Source: JACCTH01 sp035281645
GTDB lineage: Bacteria; Actinomycetota; Acidimicrobiia; Spongiisociales; ZC4RG35
Length of the DNA: 49,176 nt
Assembly: GCA_035281645.1 (NCBI GenBank)
Contig: DATEDN010000083.1
Location: 1-49,176 of the forward strand
Direction of reading: 5' to 3'
The notes beneath the pieces are model-generated. The model made no database searches. It saw only the letters and a program-made list of their open reading frames with translations, and had not been told where the DNA came from. Shown here piece by piece: positions 24,809 to 32,531 of this stretch; within the stretch, counting starts at the first letter, position 1; each line of letters starts with the position of its first letter. The translations under genes and the position numbers were made by a program.

Positions 24809-26349
24809 CTGATAACTACGGGGATCCCATCGCTCTCGAGGTCTTTCGCCACCGAATCGAGGCGATTGCAACCGAAATGGGAGATGTCCTACGCCGGACC
24901 TCTCACTCACCCAACATCAAAGAGCGCGCTGACTGTTCGGTAGCGATCTTCGAACCGAGAGGAGAAATGATCGGCCAAGCCGAACACATTCCAGTCCATC
25001 TCGGTTCGATGCCGGCTTCGGTCGCAGCGATCATTGATCGGTTCGATCCCCGGCCGGGCGCTCAGTACGCCGTCAACGATCCCTATGCCGGTGGCACCCA
25101 CCTCAACGATCTGACGCTGGTGCGCCCGGTGTTCGTCGAGCGGCTGCTGGTCGGCTGGGTGGCCAACCGGGCTCACCATGCCGACGTCGGAGGAGAAGCC
25201 CCCGGCTCGATGCCGGCCGGAGCGACGCTCCTTTCTCAAGAGGGCTGCGTGGTATCGCCCGTCCTCGCGGTCAGAGACGGATACTGGCAAGAAGAGTTCC
25301 ACTCGCCGTTCATCACCGCCACTCGCACGCCACTCGAGCGCGACGGCGATCTCGCCGCCCAGCTCGGTGCCAATGAAGTGGGTGCGGCCCGTGTCGCCGA
25401 GCTGATCGGATCGGACATCGAAGGCTTCCGTCGATCCTCGATGGCTCTTCTCGACTATGGCGAGCGCAGGATGGGTTCGGCCCTCGCCGAACTTCCGGCC
25501 GGCACTTATCGATTCGAGGACGTCATGGAGTTCGGAGAGGACGACCTTCCCATCGTGGTGGCGGTCCGGATCGAAGGCGGGCGTCTCGAGGCCGATTTTG
25601 CGGGGACCCACGGCCAGATCGACGGCAACCTCAACGCGGTCGAGGCGGTAACCCGATCGTGTCTCTATTTCGCCATCCGGGTAGCCACCGACCCCACGAT
25701 CCCCGCCAACGGCGGCTGCTATCGCCTCCTCGATCTCAAGGCTCCGGTTGGCTCCCTGGTCAACGCTCGACCTCCGGTGGCGGTCGCAGCCGGAAACGTC
25801 GAGACCAGTCAGCGGATTGCCGACACCCTCCTCGGAGCCCTTGCCCAGGTGGCTCCCGATCGAGTCCCCGCCGCCGGACAGGGAACGATGAACAACATCC
25901 TCATCGGAAACGAAAGATTTGCCTACTACGAGACCTTGGCGGGCGGCCAGGGCGGTCGACCCGGCAAAGCCGGACAGTCGGGAATACACACCGGCATGAC
26001 CAATACCGCCAACACCCCGATCGAGTCGCTCCATATGCACTATCCGTTCCGAGTGACCCGCTACACCCTCCGTCGAGGTTCAGGCGGAGCCGGCCGACAC
26101 CGGGGAGGCGAAGGCCTCGAGCGGGAGATCGAGTTCCTGGAAGGAGCCGAGCTGTCTCTCGTCGGCGAGCGCCGTCGTAACCGCCCCTGGGGCCTGGCCG
26201 GAGGCGAGGCGGGCGCCACTGGAGAGGACTGGCTGCTGCGGCCCAATCAGGCGCCCGAGCGCCTGCCTGGCAAGACCACCCTGACCGTCAATCGAGGCGA
26301 CCGCCTCCTGGTGCGGACTCCGGGAGGAGGAGGTTGGGGCGCGCCTTAG
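24805..26349 (+). CDS. hyuB: Hydantoinase/oxoprolinase family subunit B
   Basis: Partner of HyuA in ATP-dependent ring opening of 5-oxoproline or hydantoins. The GTG at 24805, overlapping the hyuA stop, gives 514 residues. Typical motifs are VFRHRIEAIATEMGDVLRRTS, SPNIKERADCSVAIF and NDPYAGGTHLNDLTL. Further on are ANRAHHADVGG, AGNVETSQRI and the C-terminal RRGSGGAGRHRGGEGL. An open upstream extension overlaps hyuA out of frame and is rejected. Element 2 begins 5 bp after its stop and separates it from glcD. Confidence 0.93.
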   Translation: MTDNYGDPIALEVFRHRIEAIATEMGDVLRRTSHSPNIKERADCSVAIFEPRGEMIGQAEHIPVHLGSMPASVAAIIDRFDPRPGAQYAVNDPYAGGTHLNDLTLVRPVFVERLLVGWVANRAHHADVGGEAPGSMPAGATLLSQEGCVVSPVLAVRDGYWQEEFHSPFITATRTPLERDGDLAAQLGANEVGAARVAELIGSDIEGFRRSSMALLDYGERRMGSALAELPAGTYRFEDVMEFGEDDLPIVVAVRIEGGRLEADFAGTHGQIDGNLNAVEAVTRSCLYFAIRVATDPTIPANGGCYRLLDLKAPVGSLVNARPPVAVAAGNVETSQRIADTLLGALAQVAPDRVPAAGQGTMNNILIGNERFAYYETLAGGQGGRPGKAGQSGIHTGMTNTANTPIESLHMHYPFRVTRYTLRRGSGGAGRHRGGEGLEREIEFLEGAELSLVGERRRNRPWGLAGGEAGATGEDWLLRPNQAPERLPGKTTLTVNRGDRLLVRTPGGGGWGAP

Positions 26350-26354
26350 TGGTT

Positions 26355-26402
26355 TTTATCACGTAGCCGTAGCCGCAAACGACACGGTTGCGTCGCAAGA
26401 AC
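26355..26402 (+). repeat. Left inverted repeat of element 2
   Basis: Order is TTTATCA, stem CGTAGCCGTA, 11-nt loop, stem CACGGTTGCG, then TCGCAAGAAC. The stem has 7 Watson-Crick pairs, 2 G-T pairs and 1 mismatch. Against the right arm, stem positions 2 and 6 are swapped on both sides (G-C for C-G and the reverse), so pairing is kept while sequence changes. Confidence 0.65.
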
Positions 26403-27305
26403 CCGATGGCCGAGTGTCGCCCGTCGCCCATTGCTGGCAGCAGGACTCGATCGAAGAGCGATTGCCCGACGCATTCAATCCGGTTTGCTCGAGGTAGCCA
26501 CTTCCAGGGTGCTACGGCTTGGCGGCTCGCCACCTTTTCCCGCCCAACGACTGATGATTCCTCTCCTACATGTGGGAAGAGAGGCCTACCTCTCCCACAC
26601 CACTGCCGCGGCATGGTGGGGTATCGCAGGTTTTCGACCCGATCGCATCCAGTTGACGGTCGAACGCGTTTTCCATTGGCAAGAGGAGATGCGACCGGGA
26701 TAGTCCACCATTCGACGGTGATTCCTGAGTGGTGTCGCAAGGTTCACCGTGGCATTCCCATTGTCTCTCCGGCCTTGGTCATCTTGCAGTTGGCGGGCTC
26801 GATCGGCAAGGATCGTGTGTCCCGAGCGCTCGACAATGCCTGGTCACTCCGCCTTCTGGACGGTCAGACGATCGACGCGTTGCTTCTGCGTCTTGGTCGG
26901 AGGGGCCGCAATGGAGTGACCGTGCTACGGCAACTGCGGCGTCAGCGCCCCGACCCCTGGGTGCCTCCAGCCTCGAATATCGAGGCTCGCTTTGGAGACC
27001 TGGCGGAGAGGAACGGCTTGAAATTCCGGAGACAGGTAGACGTCGGCACCGAAGAGTGGAGTGGTCGCGTGGACTTCCTTGCGGATGATCTACCACTGAT
27101 CGTCGAGATTCTCAGCGAGTGCTTCCACACCTCGCTTGCAGACCGGGCGGACTATGAAGCTCGTCGGGATCGGCACGCTCAAATGGGATTCTTGGTTGTG
27201 GAGGCCTGGGACCACGAGATTTTTCACAGCCCCGGTTTGGTGATCGAGCGAATCAGACGAGCGCGGTCGGAGCTCTTGGCCCGCATTTCCGTTCTTGCGA
27301 CCTAG
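26392..27305 (+). pseudogene. Frameshifted AbiEi-N/DUF559 nuclease-like gene
   Basis: Two frames together make one AbiEi-N/DUF559 protein. The first frame (to the stop at 26701-26703) reads RRPLLAAGLDRRAIARRIQSG and HTTAAAWWGIAGF, ending EEMRPG. The second continues GIVHHSTVIPEWCRKVHRGIP, then DRVSRALDNAWSLRL, RVDFLADDLPLIVEI, ECFHTS, RRDRHAQMGF. The family expects RPG directly followed by IVHHST. That needs one extra base near the GGG at about 26697-26699, so a 1-nt loss in a G run (real or a sequencing error) is the simplest reading. I see no clear start codon at the N-terminal end, where the gene meets the repeat. The usual DG after the catalytic Glu is replaced (EILSECFH). The stop lies in the right repeat. 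Confidence 0.8.
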
Positions 27306-27338
27306 GCGTACCCTTATCAGCTACGCCTAGGTGATAAA
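27291..27338 (-). repeat. Right inverted repeat of element 2
   Basis: Contains a perfect 10-bp hairpin, CCTAGGCGTA and TACGCCTAGG, with an 11-nt loop. GTTCTTGCGA precedes it and TGATAAA follows. It covers the last codons and the stop of the nuclease-like gene and ends 8 bp before the glcD start. It could therefore terminate the element transcript and also influence glcD expression. Confidence 0.7.
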
Positions 27339-27346
27339 GACGCTTA

Positions 27347-28768
27347 ATGAGTGAGATTGTCGACGAACTGAGAGCAGCGCTCGATTCCGATCGGGTGATG
27401 GAGAGCAAGCTCCAGCTTCACCTTTACGGGCGCGATGCCGGCGTCTATCGGGGGAATCCGTCGGTGGTGGCCATACCGGAGACGACGGAAGAAGTCATCG
27501 AGATAGTCGAGATCGCCGGCCGCCACGAGCTACCGGTAGTCGCTCGCGGGGCAGGTACCGGTCTCGCCGCAGGTGCCGTTCCCACCGAGGGGGGAATCGT
27601 CCTCGTCACCACCCGGATGAACCAGATCCACGAGATCGATCCCGTGAAGCGAACGGCCTGGGTCGGCCCGGGAGTGATCAATCTCGATCTCTCCAAGGCC
27701 GCTGCCGCCTACGGCCTCTACTTCGCTCCCGATCCTTCCTCGCAGGCAGCCTGCACAGTCGGAGGCAACATCGCCAACAATTCGGGGGGACCGCACTGCC
27801 TCGCCGAAGGATCGACTGTGAACCACGTCCTCGCCCTTGAGGTCGTCCTCCCCGATGGTTCACTCGAGGTAATCGGTTCGGAGGCCCCAGATCCCATCGG
27901 CCTCGATTTGCGAGGAGTTATGGTCGGCTCTGAGGGCACGCTCGGGATCGTCACTCGCGCCCTGGTCAGACTGACCCCGGTTGCACCTGACATTCGTACC
28001 TTGCTCTGCTCGTTCTCCTCGATCTCCGATGCAGCCGAGACCGTGTCCGGAGTGATCGCTCGAGGCGTGGTGCCGGCAGCGTTGGAGATGATGGATCAGC
28101 GAATCGTGGAGGCGGTTGAGAACTGGCTCCATGCCGGCCTTCCCATCGACGCCGCCGCCATCTTGCTGGCCGAAGTTGTCGGGGAGACGGCCGCCGTCGA
28201 CGCCGAGGCCGATCTCATCGCCGAGGTCGCCCGCTCCAACAAGGCACTCGAGGTGTCGGTGGCGGTCGGCGAGACCGAGCGCGCTCTGCTCTGGAAGTGC
28301 CGCAAGTCCGCCTTCGGCGCTGTCGCCCAGGCTGCCCCCAACTATTACCTACATGACACGGTCGTCCCCCGGACCCGGCTAGTGGAGACGATGAACAAGG
28401 TCTATGAGATCGGGCGCCGTCACGACCTATTGATGATGAATGTCTTCCATGCCGGTGACGGCAATCTCCACCCGTTGATGATGTTCGATGCCTCCGAGCC
28501 GGGAATGATCGAACGAGTGCAAGCGGCCGCCGATGAGCTGGTCGAAGTCTGCGTGGAGGCTGGTGGCGCCCTCTCGGGTGAGCATGGTATCGGGCGCGAG
28601 AAGCGCGATCTGATGCCACTCATGTTCAATGTCGCCGACCTCGACGCCCAAGCCCGCATCAAGGAAACCTTCGATCCGCTCGGACGCTTCAACCCCGGAA
28701 AGATCCTCCCCGCCGGCTCGAGATGTTTCGATCAGAGCGGGACGCTTCCTCCTGGGGCCTGGGTGTGA
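27347..28768 (+). CDS. glcD: Glycolate oxidase FAD subunit GlcD
   Basis: Flavin subunit of the three-part glycolate dehydrogenase/oxidase (GlcDEF), oxidising glycolate (or D-lactate in relatives) to glyoxylate. The 473-residue protein has an FAD_binding_4 domain: P.TTEEV near residue 45, VARGAGTGLAAGAVP and DPSSQAACTVGGNIANNSGG. A FAD-oxidase C domain follows, with FHAGDGNLHPLMMFD and EHGIGREKRDLM, which include conserved substrate/metal ligands. The ATG at 27347 lies next to element 2. The stop overlaps the glcE start (GTGA). Confidence 0.92.
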   Translation: MSEIVDELRAALDSDRVMESKLQLHLYGRDAGVYRGNPSVVAIPETTEEVIEIVEIAGRHELPVVARGAGTGLAAGAVPTEGGIVLVTTRMNQIHEIDPVKRTAWVGPGVINLDLSKAAAAYGLYFAPDPSSQAACTVGGNIANNSGGPHCLAEGSTVNHVLALEVVLPDGSLEVIGSEAPDPIGLDLRGVMVGSEGTLGIVTRALVRLTPVAPDIRTLLCSFSSISDAAETVSGVIARGVVPAALEMMDQRIVEAVENWLHAGLPIDAAAILLAEVVGETAAVDAEADLIAEVARSNKALEVSVAVGETERALLWKCRKSAFGAVAQAAPNYYLHDTVVPRTRLVETMNKVYEIGRRHDLLMMNVFHAGDGNLHPLMMFDASEPGMIERVQAAADELVEVCVEAGGALSGEHGIGREKRDLMPLMFNVADLDAQARIKETFDPLGRFNPGKILPAGSRCFDQSGTLPPGAWV

Positions 28769-29847
28769 CCAGCATTCGGGCGGCGTCGGCGCGAATTGCT
28801 CGCCGTCTCGAAGCGCCCACCGACGTCGAGCACCGACACCCGGGTTCGGTCGAGGAGCTTGCCGAGACGCTTTCGCACGCCTCGAGCGAGGGTCGGACCG
28901 TCCTCGTCTGGGGTGGAGGCACTCATCAGGCCTACGGGTATCCGCTCAGCCCCGACTTGGTGGTCTTCACCGACGGTCTCGCCACCATCGTCGATTGGGA
29001 ACCCGACGACCTCACTGTCGTCGTTGAGGGCGGAATGACCGTGGCTTCACTCGAAGCCCGTTTGGCCGCCCGGGGCCAAAGCGCGATCCTGGCCGAGGTT
29101 CCCGGAGCGGGCACGGTGGGAGGCGCCCTCGCCGCCGGCATATCCGGTTATCGCCGGGGACGCTTCGGTCCCACCCGGGACCGGATCCTCGAGGTCACCC
29201 TCGTCACCGGGGACGGTCGTGTCGTGCGAGCCGGGGGACGGGTGGTAAAGAATGTCACCGGCTACGACCTGGCCCGCCTCGCCGTCGGTTCCTTCGGACG
29301 CCTCGGGGTGATCGTGTCGGCGTGCTTGAAACTCTGGCCGCTTCCCCGCGCCTCCGCCACTGTCATCCTTGACCGCGATTTCGCCGACGAGGTCTATCGG
29401 CCCTTGGCCGTGCTGGAGGAATCGCGACAATCGAGTGTCTACCTCTCCGGAACCGAAGAAGAGGTGGCAGCCCAGGTTGCACGCCTTTCTGGCGAGAGCC
29501 AACCGGGCTTGCTTTGGCCCGGCCCTCCGTCAGGTCCGTGGACCTGGTCATTGCGAGTCCCTCCGTCGGCGGCGGCGGATTTCGTGCCCAATCTTCCCGC
29601 TGACTTCATCCACCAGGTCGGTGTCGGCGAGATCTCCTTCAGCACCGAAGACACTCAGGGCATAGAGGAGCTGAGAACCAAGGTCGAAGCAACCAACGGC
29701 CGCCTGGTCGTGACCGGCCGACCTCCAGGTGAGGAGTTCGAACCATGGGGCAGCATCCCGCCCGGGATCGAGATCCAGGCCCGCCTCACCGCCGCTTTTG
29801 ACCCGGCTCGCATTCTCAACCCGGGCCGCCTTCCCGGCCGCATCTAG
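28765..29847 (+). CDS. glcE: Glycolate oxidase FAD-binding subunit GlcE
   Basis: Second FAD-binding subunit of GlcDEF. The GTG at 28765 overlaps the glcD stop and gives 360 residues. It has an FAD_binding_4 domain with VLVWGGGTHQAYG, EVPGAGTVGGALAAG, GRFGPTRDRIL and RAGGRVVKNVTGYDLARL, and is shorter than GlcD as expected. An ATG 42 nt upstream is in frame but lies deep in glcD. It ends RILNPGRLPGR, like the family. GlcF follows after 2 bp. Confidence 0.92.
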   Translation: MTSIRAASARIARRLEAPTDVEHRHPGSVEELAETLSHASSEGRTVLVWGGGTHQAYGYPLSPDLVVFTDGLATIVDWEPDDLTVVVEGGMTVASLEARLAARGQSAILAEVPGAGTVGGALAAGISGYRRGRFGPTRDRILEVTLVTGDGRVVRAGGRVVKNVTGYDLARLAVGSFGRLGVIVSACLKLWPLPRASATVILDRDFADEVYRPLAVLEESRQSSVYLSGTEEEVAAQVARLSGESQPGLLWPGPPSGPWTWSLRVPPSAAADFVPNLPADFIHQVGVGEISFSTEDTQGIEELRTKVEATNGRLVVTGRPPGEEFEPWGSIPPGIEIQARLTAAFDPARILNPGRLPGRI

Positions 29848-29849
29848 CC

Positions 29850-31052
29850 GTGACTGCCTGGGTCACGGACTTTGCGCCGACTACTGCCGAGCTCAACACC
29901 TGTGTTGCTTGTGGGCTGTGCCTTCCGCACTGTCCGACCTTCCGGTTGACAGGGCTCGAGAGCGCCAGCCCTCGGGGGCGAATCGCGGCGATGAGAGGCG
30001 TGGCCGAAGGCGTCATCGACCTCGATGCCGACTTCGAAGAGGCGATGACCTTCTGCCTCAACTGCCGGGCGTGTGAGGCGGTCTGCCCGAGCATGGTCCC
30101 GTTCGGTCGGGCGATGGAAGGGGCCCGAGCGGAGGTCGCCGCCCAGCGCCCAACCGCCGGGCGTCGCCTTCGTCATTTTTTTCTGGGTCGCGTTCTCTCC
30201 AACCGGGGATTGGTTGGCATGGCCAGCGAGGGAGCCCGACTAATGCAGCTCTTAGGAGTGAGCCGGATCCTTCCCGGTCGCTGGGGACGGGGCCTGCGCG
30301 GCCTTCGTCCCCTGAGCCCAGTTCGCCCGCCGGGATCGAACGGGTCCGGTCCCACCATCGGGCTGCTGGTGGGCTGCGTAATGAGCAAATGGTTCAGCGG
30401 CGTGAACGCGGCGGCGGTCGAGCTTTTGAGCCGAGCTGGTTATCGCGTGGTCATCCCCGAGGATCAGACCTGTTGTGGAGCGCTCGTCGTCCACGACGGT
30501 GGAATCGAAGAGGGCCGTCGCTTGGCGGCCATCAACGTCCGCGCTTTTGACGATGTCGACCGGGTGGTGGCTACGGCTGCCGGCTGCAGCGCCCACCTCA
30601 AGAGCTATGGCAAGGTGGTGAGCGAAGGCGCTCAGATCGCGGCCAGGGCCGCCGATATCACCCAGGTGATCGCAGAGCTCATCGCGACCGGAAAGCTGCC
30701 CTCGATTGCCACCAATTCGGGAGAGGTGGTGCTTCACGATCCCTGTCATCTCCGCCACGCCCAGCGGAGCACCGAGCCCCCTCGCCAGATCCTGCGGGCG
30801 GCGGGGTATCAGATAATCGATGCCGACCCCGAGGGCCTCTGTTGTGGGGCGGCGGGCATTTACAGCCTGCTGCGGCCGGCAACTTCCCGGGAGTTGGGAA
30901 CTCGACTGGCCAATCTCATCGATGATCGAGGGGAGCTGGTCGCCACTTCAAATCCGGGATGCGAGATGCAAATCCGTTCTCATCTCGATCGTGGCCACCG
31001 CATTGCTCATCCCATCGAGCTTTACCTAGAGGCGATACGCTCGTCAGGGTGA
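29850..31052 (+). CDS. glcF: Glycolate oxidase iron-sulfur subunit GlcF
   Basis: Electron-transfer subunit of GlcDEF. The 400-residue protein from GTG 29850 has two 4Fe-4S ferredoxin motifs: CVACGLCLPHCP near residue 18 and CLNCRACEAVCP near residue 69. Two CCG-domain repeats follow, with QTCCGALVVHDG and LCCGAAGIYSLL plus CHLRHAQR and NPGCEMQI. It should pass electrons from the flavin subunits to the quinone pool. No glyoxylate-using gene (for example malate synthase) is in the window. Confidence 0.93.
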   Translation: MTAWVTDFAPTTAELNTCVACGLCLPHCPTFRLTGLESASPRGRIAAMRGVAEGVIDLDADFEEAMTFCLNCRACEAVCPSMVPFGRAMEGARAEVAAQRPTAGRRLRHFFLGRVLSNRGLVGMASEGARLMQLLGVSRILPGRWGRGLRGLRPLSPVRPPGSNGSGPTIGLLVGCVMSKWFSGVNAAAVELLSRAGYRVVIPEDQTCCGALVVHDGGIEEGRRLAAINVRAFDDVDRVVATAAGCSAHLKSYGKVVSEGAQIAARAADITQVIAELIATGKLPSIATNSGEVVLHDPCHLRHAQRSTEPPRQILRAAGYQIIDADPEGLCCGAAGIYSLLRPATSRELGTRLANLIDDRGELVATSNPGCEMQIRSHLDRGHRIAHPIELYLEAIRSSG

Positions 31053-31068
31053 ACTCGGGCGAGGCTGC

Positions 31069-31653
31069 ATGGTTGAAACCACTCCAGTCGCTCTAGGCAC
31101 AAGAGACGGGTGGCGCTACTACACCCGGTTGGCTGCCAATAGCTTCGCCACCATGCTCGATCTTGGCCTCTTCGCACTCGGTGCCGCCTTGGCCGGGCTC
31201 GGGGTATCGCTGGTTCTCGCAGGCTTCGATCTGGTTGAGCGCGAGACTGGCCTGTCGACGGGCTCGGGGTTGGTGACGGCCATGGTCCTGGCCGTTGCCG
31301 GGGCCTTCCTGATGGGAATCGCGTCCGAAGGTCCCGCCCGTCGCGACAATCTGGTCTGGGTCAACAACGAGTGGGAGCGAGCGCTCGCTCGGGTGGTGAT
31401 GTCAATCCTGGTTGGCATGATCATGATCTTTGTGGCCGATTACCTCTCGCCCTTGGTGGAGGATTTCCCTGCTCCGCTCATGCGCGGTGTCGAGCTGATG
31501 AACCGGGCCGGAGTGGCCGGTCTGTGGCCGGTGCCCGTCTTCGGCGTGCCGCTGGCGTGGCTTATCCGCCGTTTTCTTCCCGCCGAAGGCATCGAGCTCG
31601 AGTTGCCGGTGATGTTCACGGTCTGGATCGTTGCGTTATTCGTTCTGGCGTAG
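31069..31653 (+). CDS. Integral membrane protein of unknown function
   Basis: No family recognised. The 194-residue protein starts at ATG 31069, 16 bp after glcF. It has about four to five hydrophobic segments (roughly 28-50, 68-84, 108-124, 150-162 and 178-194). Charged ends and NNEWERALARV lie between helices 2 and 3. The C-terminus stops inside or just after the last helix. Position suggests cotranscription with glcDEF; a transport or anchoring role is not supported by any motif I can see. Confidence 0.7.
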   Translation: MVETTPVALGTRDGWRYYTRLAANSFATMLDLGLFALGAALAGLGVSLVLAGFDLVERETGLSTGSGLVTAMVLAVAGAFLMGIASEGPARRDNLVWVNNEWERALARVVMSILVGMIMIFVADYLSPLVEDFPAPLMRGVELMNRAGVAGLWPVPVFGVPLAWLIRRFLPAEGIELELPVMFTVWIVALFVLA

Positions 31654-31655
31654 AT

Positions 31656-32531
31656 TTAGATCGCTTTTTCGTAGACGATGTTGGGGTAGTTGATCTCGAG
31701 ATGTTGTGACTGGAGGGCGCTCTCCAGCCAGTCCACCCTCGGCACCATCACACCCATCCACTCCGCCTGCTTCTCCTCGGCCAGATCCACGAGTGATCGC
31801 ACCGCCCGCTCTGCCTCGTCCGGGGTAGTCAGCAGAGCCGAAACCCAGAGCCCCTTGTCTTCTTCGGCGATGGCCCAAGCCGCTGGGGAGGCCCAGAAGC
31901 GGCGCCCCCGGGACGCCGAGACCAAGTCAGCCAATGCCAGGCGACGGAAAGCCCAGCCCTTCGAGGCGTACAAGCCGTGCGAGGCACGATTGAGATCCCC
32001 CGTTGACCAGACCAGGTAGGCGGGCTCGGTCTCGGCGGCCGGAGCGAGATCGAGGCGCTCGGGACCGGGGAGCCGACGACCGCCGTTGGATTCGATGCCG
32101 TGCTGCGCGAATTTGCGCTCCGCCAGGGCGAACCTTGCCACCGGGCGGTAGCCGAGCTTCTCGACTTGTTGCTGAGCCACGAGGTTGTTTTCTTCCGTGG
32201 TGAGACGGACAACGAGGGCTCCGCGAGTTCGCAGCCAATCCACTCCGGCTTGATTGAGCCGCGAGCCGAGCCCCCGCCTTTGATAGTCGCGCCGGACTCG
32301 CGCCGCCGAGAGCCAGCCTTCCTTCGGCGACAACTGCTCGATGTGGACCATCGCCAACACTCGATCTTCTGCGTCTGCCGCCACCAACACGGCTCCCGAC
32401 GGTTCGGCCAGCCAGTCGAGGTATTCGTCGGGTACGTAATCGCCCCAGGCGAAGGTATCGGTGGTGAATTCTCGGATCGCCTCGAGATCTTCCGGTCTTC
32501 CCTCTCTGAGGGCAACCGGTACCTCTGTCAC
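31656..32531 (-). CDS. GNAT-family N-acetyltransferase
   Basis: The 291-residue protein from GTG 32531 has an N-terminal GNAT domain. It shows LREGRPEDLEAIREF, VLAMVHIEQLSP and the acetyl-CoA loop RVRRDYQRRGLGSRL, then a VEKLGYRPV motif. The second half (about 155-291) is a further alpha/beta region with YLVWSTGDLNRASHGLY and an ending INYPNIVYEKAI, possibly a degenerate second GNAT domain. The GTG overlaps the argS stop (GTGA), supporting coupled translation. Substrate unknown. The frame is open 27 codons upstream but that part is inside argS. Confidence 0.85.
   Translation of the reverse strand: MTEVPVALREGRPEDLEAIREFTTDTFAWGDYVPDEYLDWLAEPSGAVLVAADAEDRVLAMVHIEQLSPKEGWLSAARVRRDYQRRGLGSRLNQAGVDWLRTRGALVVRLTTEENNLVAQQQVEKLGYRPVARFALAERKFAQHGIESNGGRRLPGPERLDLAPAAETEPAYLVWSTGDLNRASHGLYASKGWAFRRLALADLVSASRGRRFWASPAAWAIAEEDKGLWVSALLTTPDEAERAVRSLVDLAEEKQAEWMGVMVPRVDWLESALQSQHLEINYPNIVYEKAI

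Larger units (their letters stand above)
26355..27338. mobile_element. Second one-gene insertion bounded by hairpin-bearing inverted repeats (element 2)
   Basis: A 984-bp segment sits between hyuB (5 bp after its stop) and glcD (8 bp before its ATG). The ends, 26355-26402 and 27291-27338, are 48-bp inverted arms without gaps, matching at 36/48 positions. Both run TTTATCA, a 10-nt stem arm, an 11-nt loop, the second stem arm, then TCGCAAGAAC. The gene inside is a frameshifted relative of the element 1 gene. No transposase or clear target duplication is visible. Confidence 0.62.

Noticed and set aside
26345..27349. CTTAGTG before and CTTAATG after element 2 as a target-site duplication
   Set aside because: They do not touch the repeat ends (3-4 bp gaps), differ at one base, and the left copy contains the hyuB stop codon.
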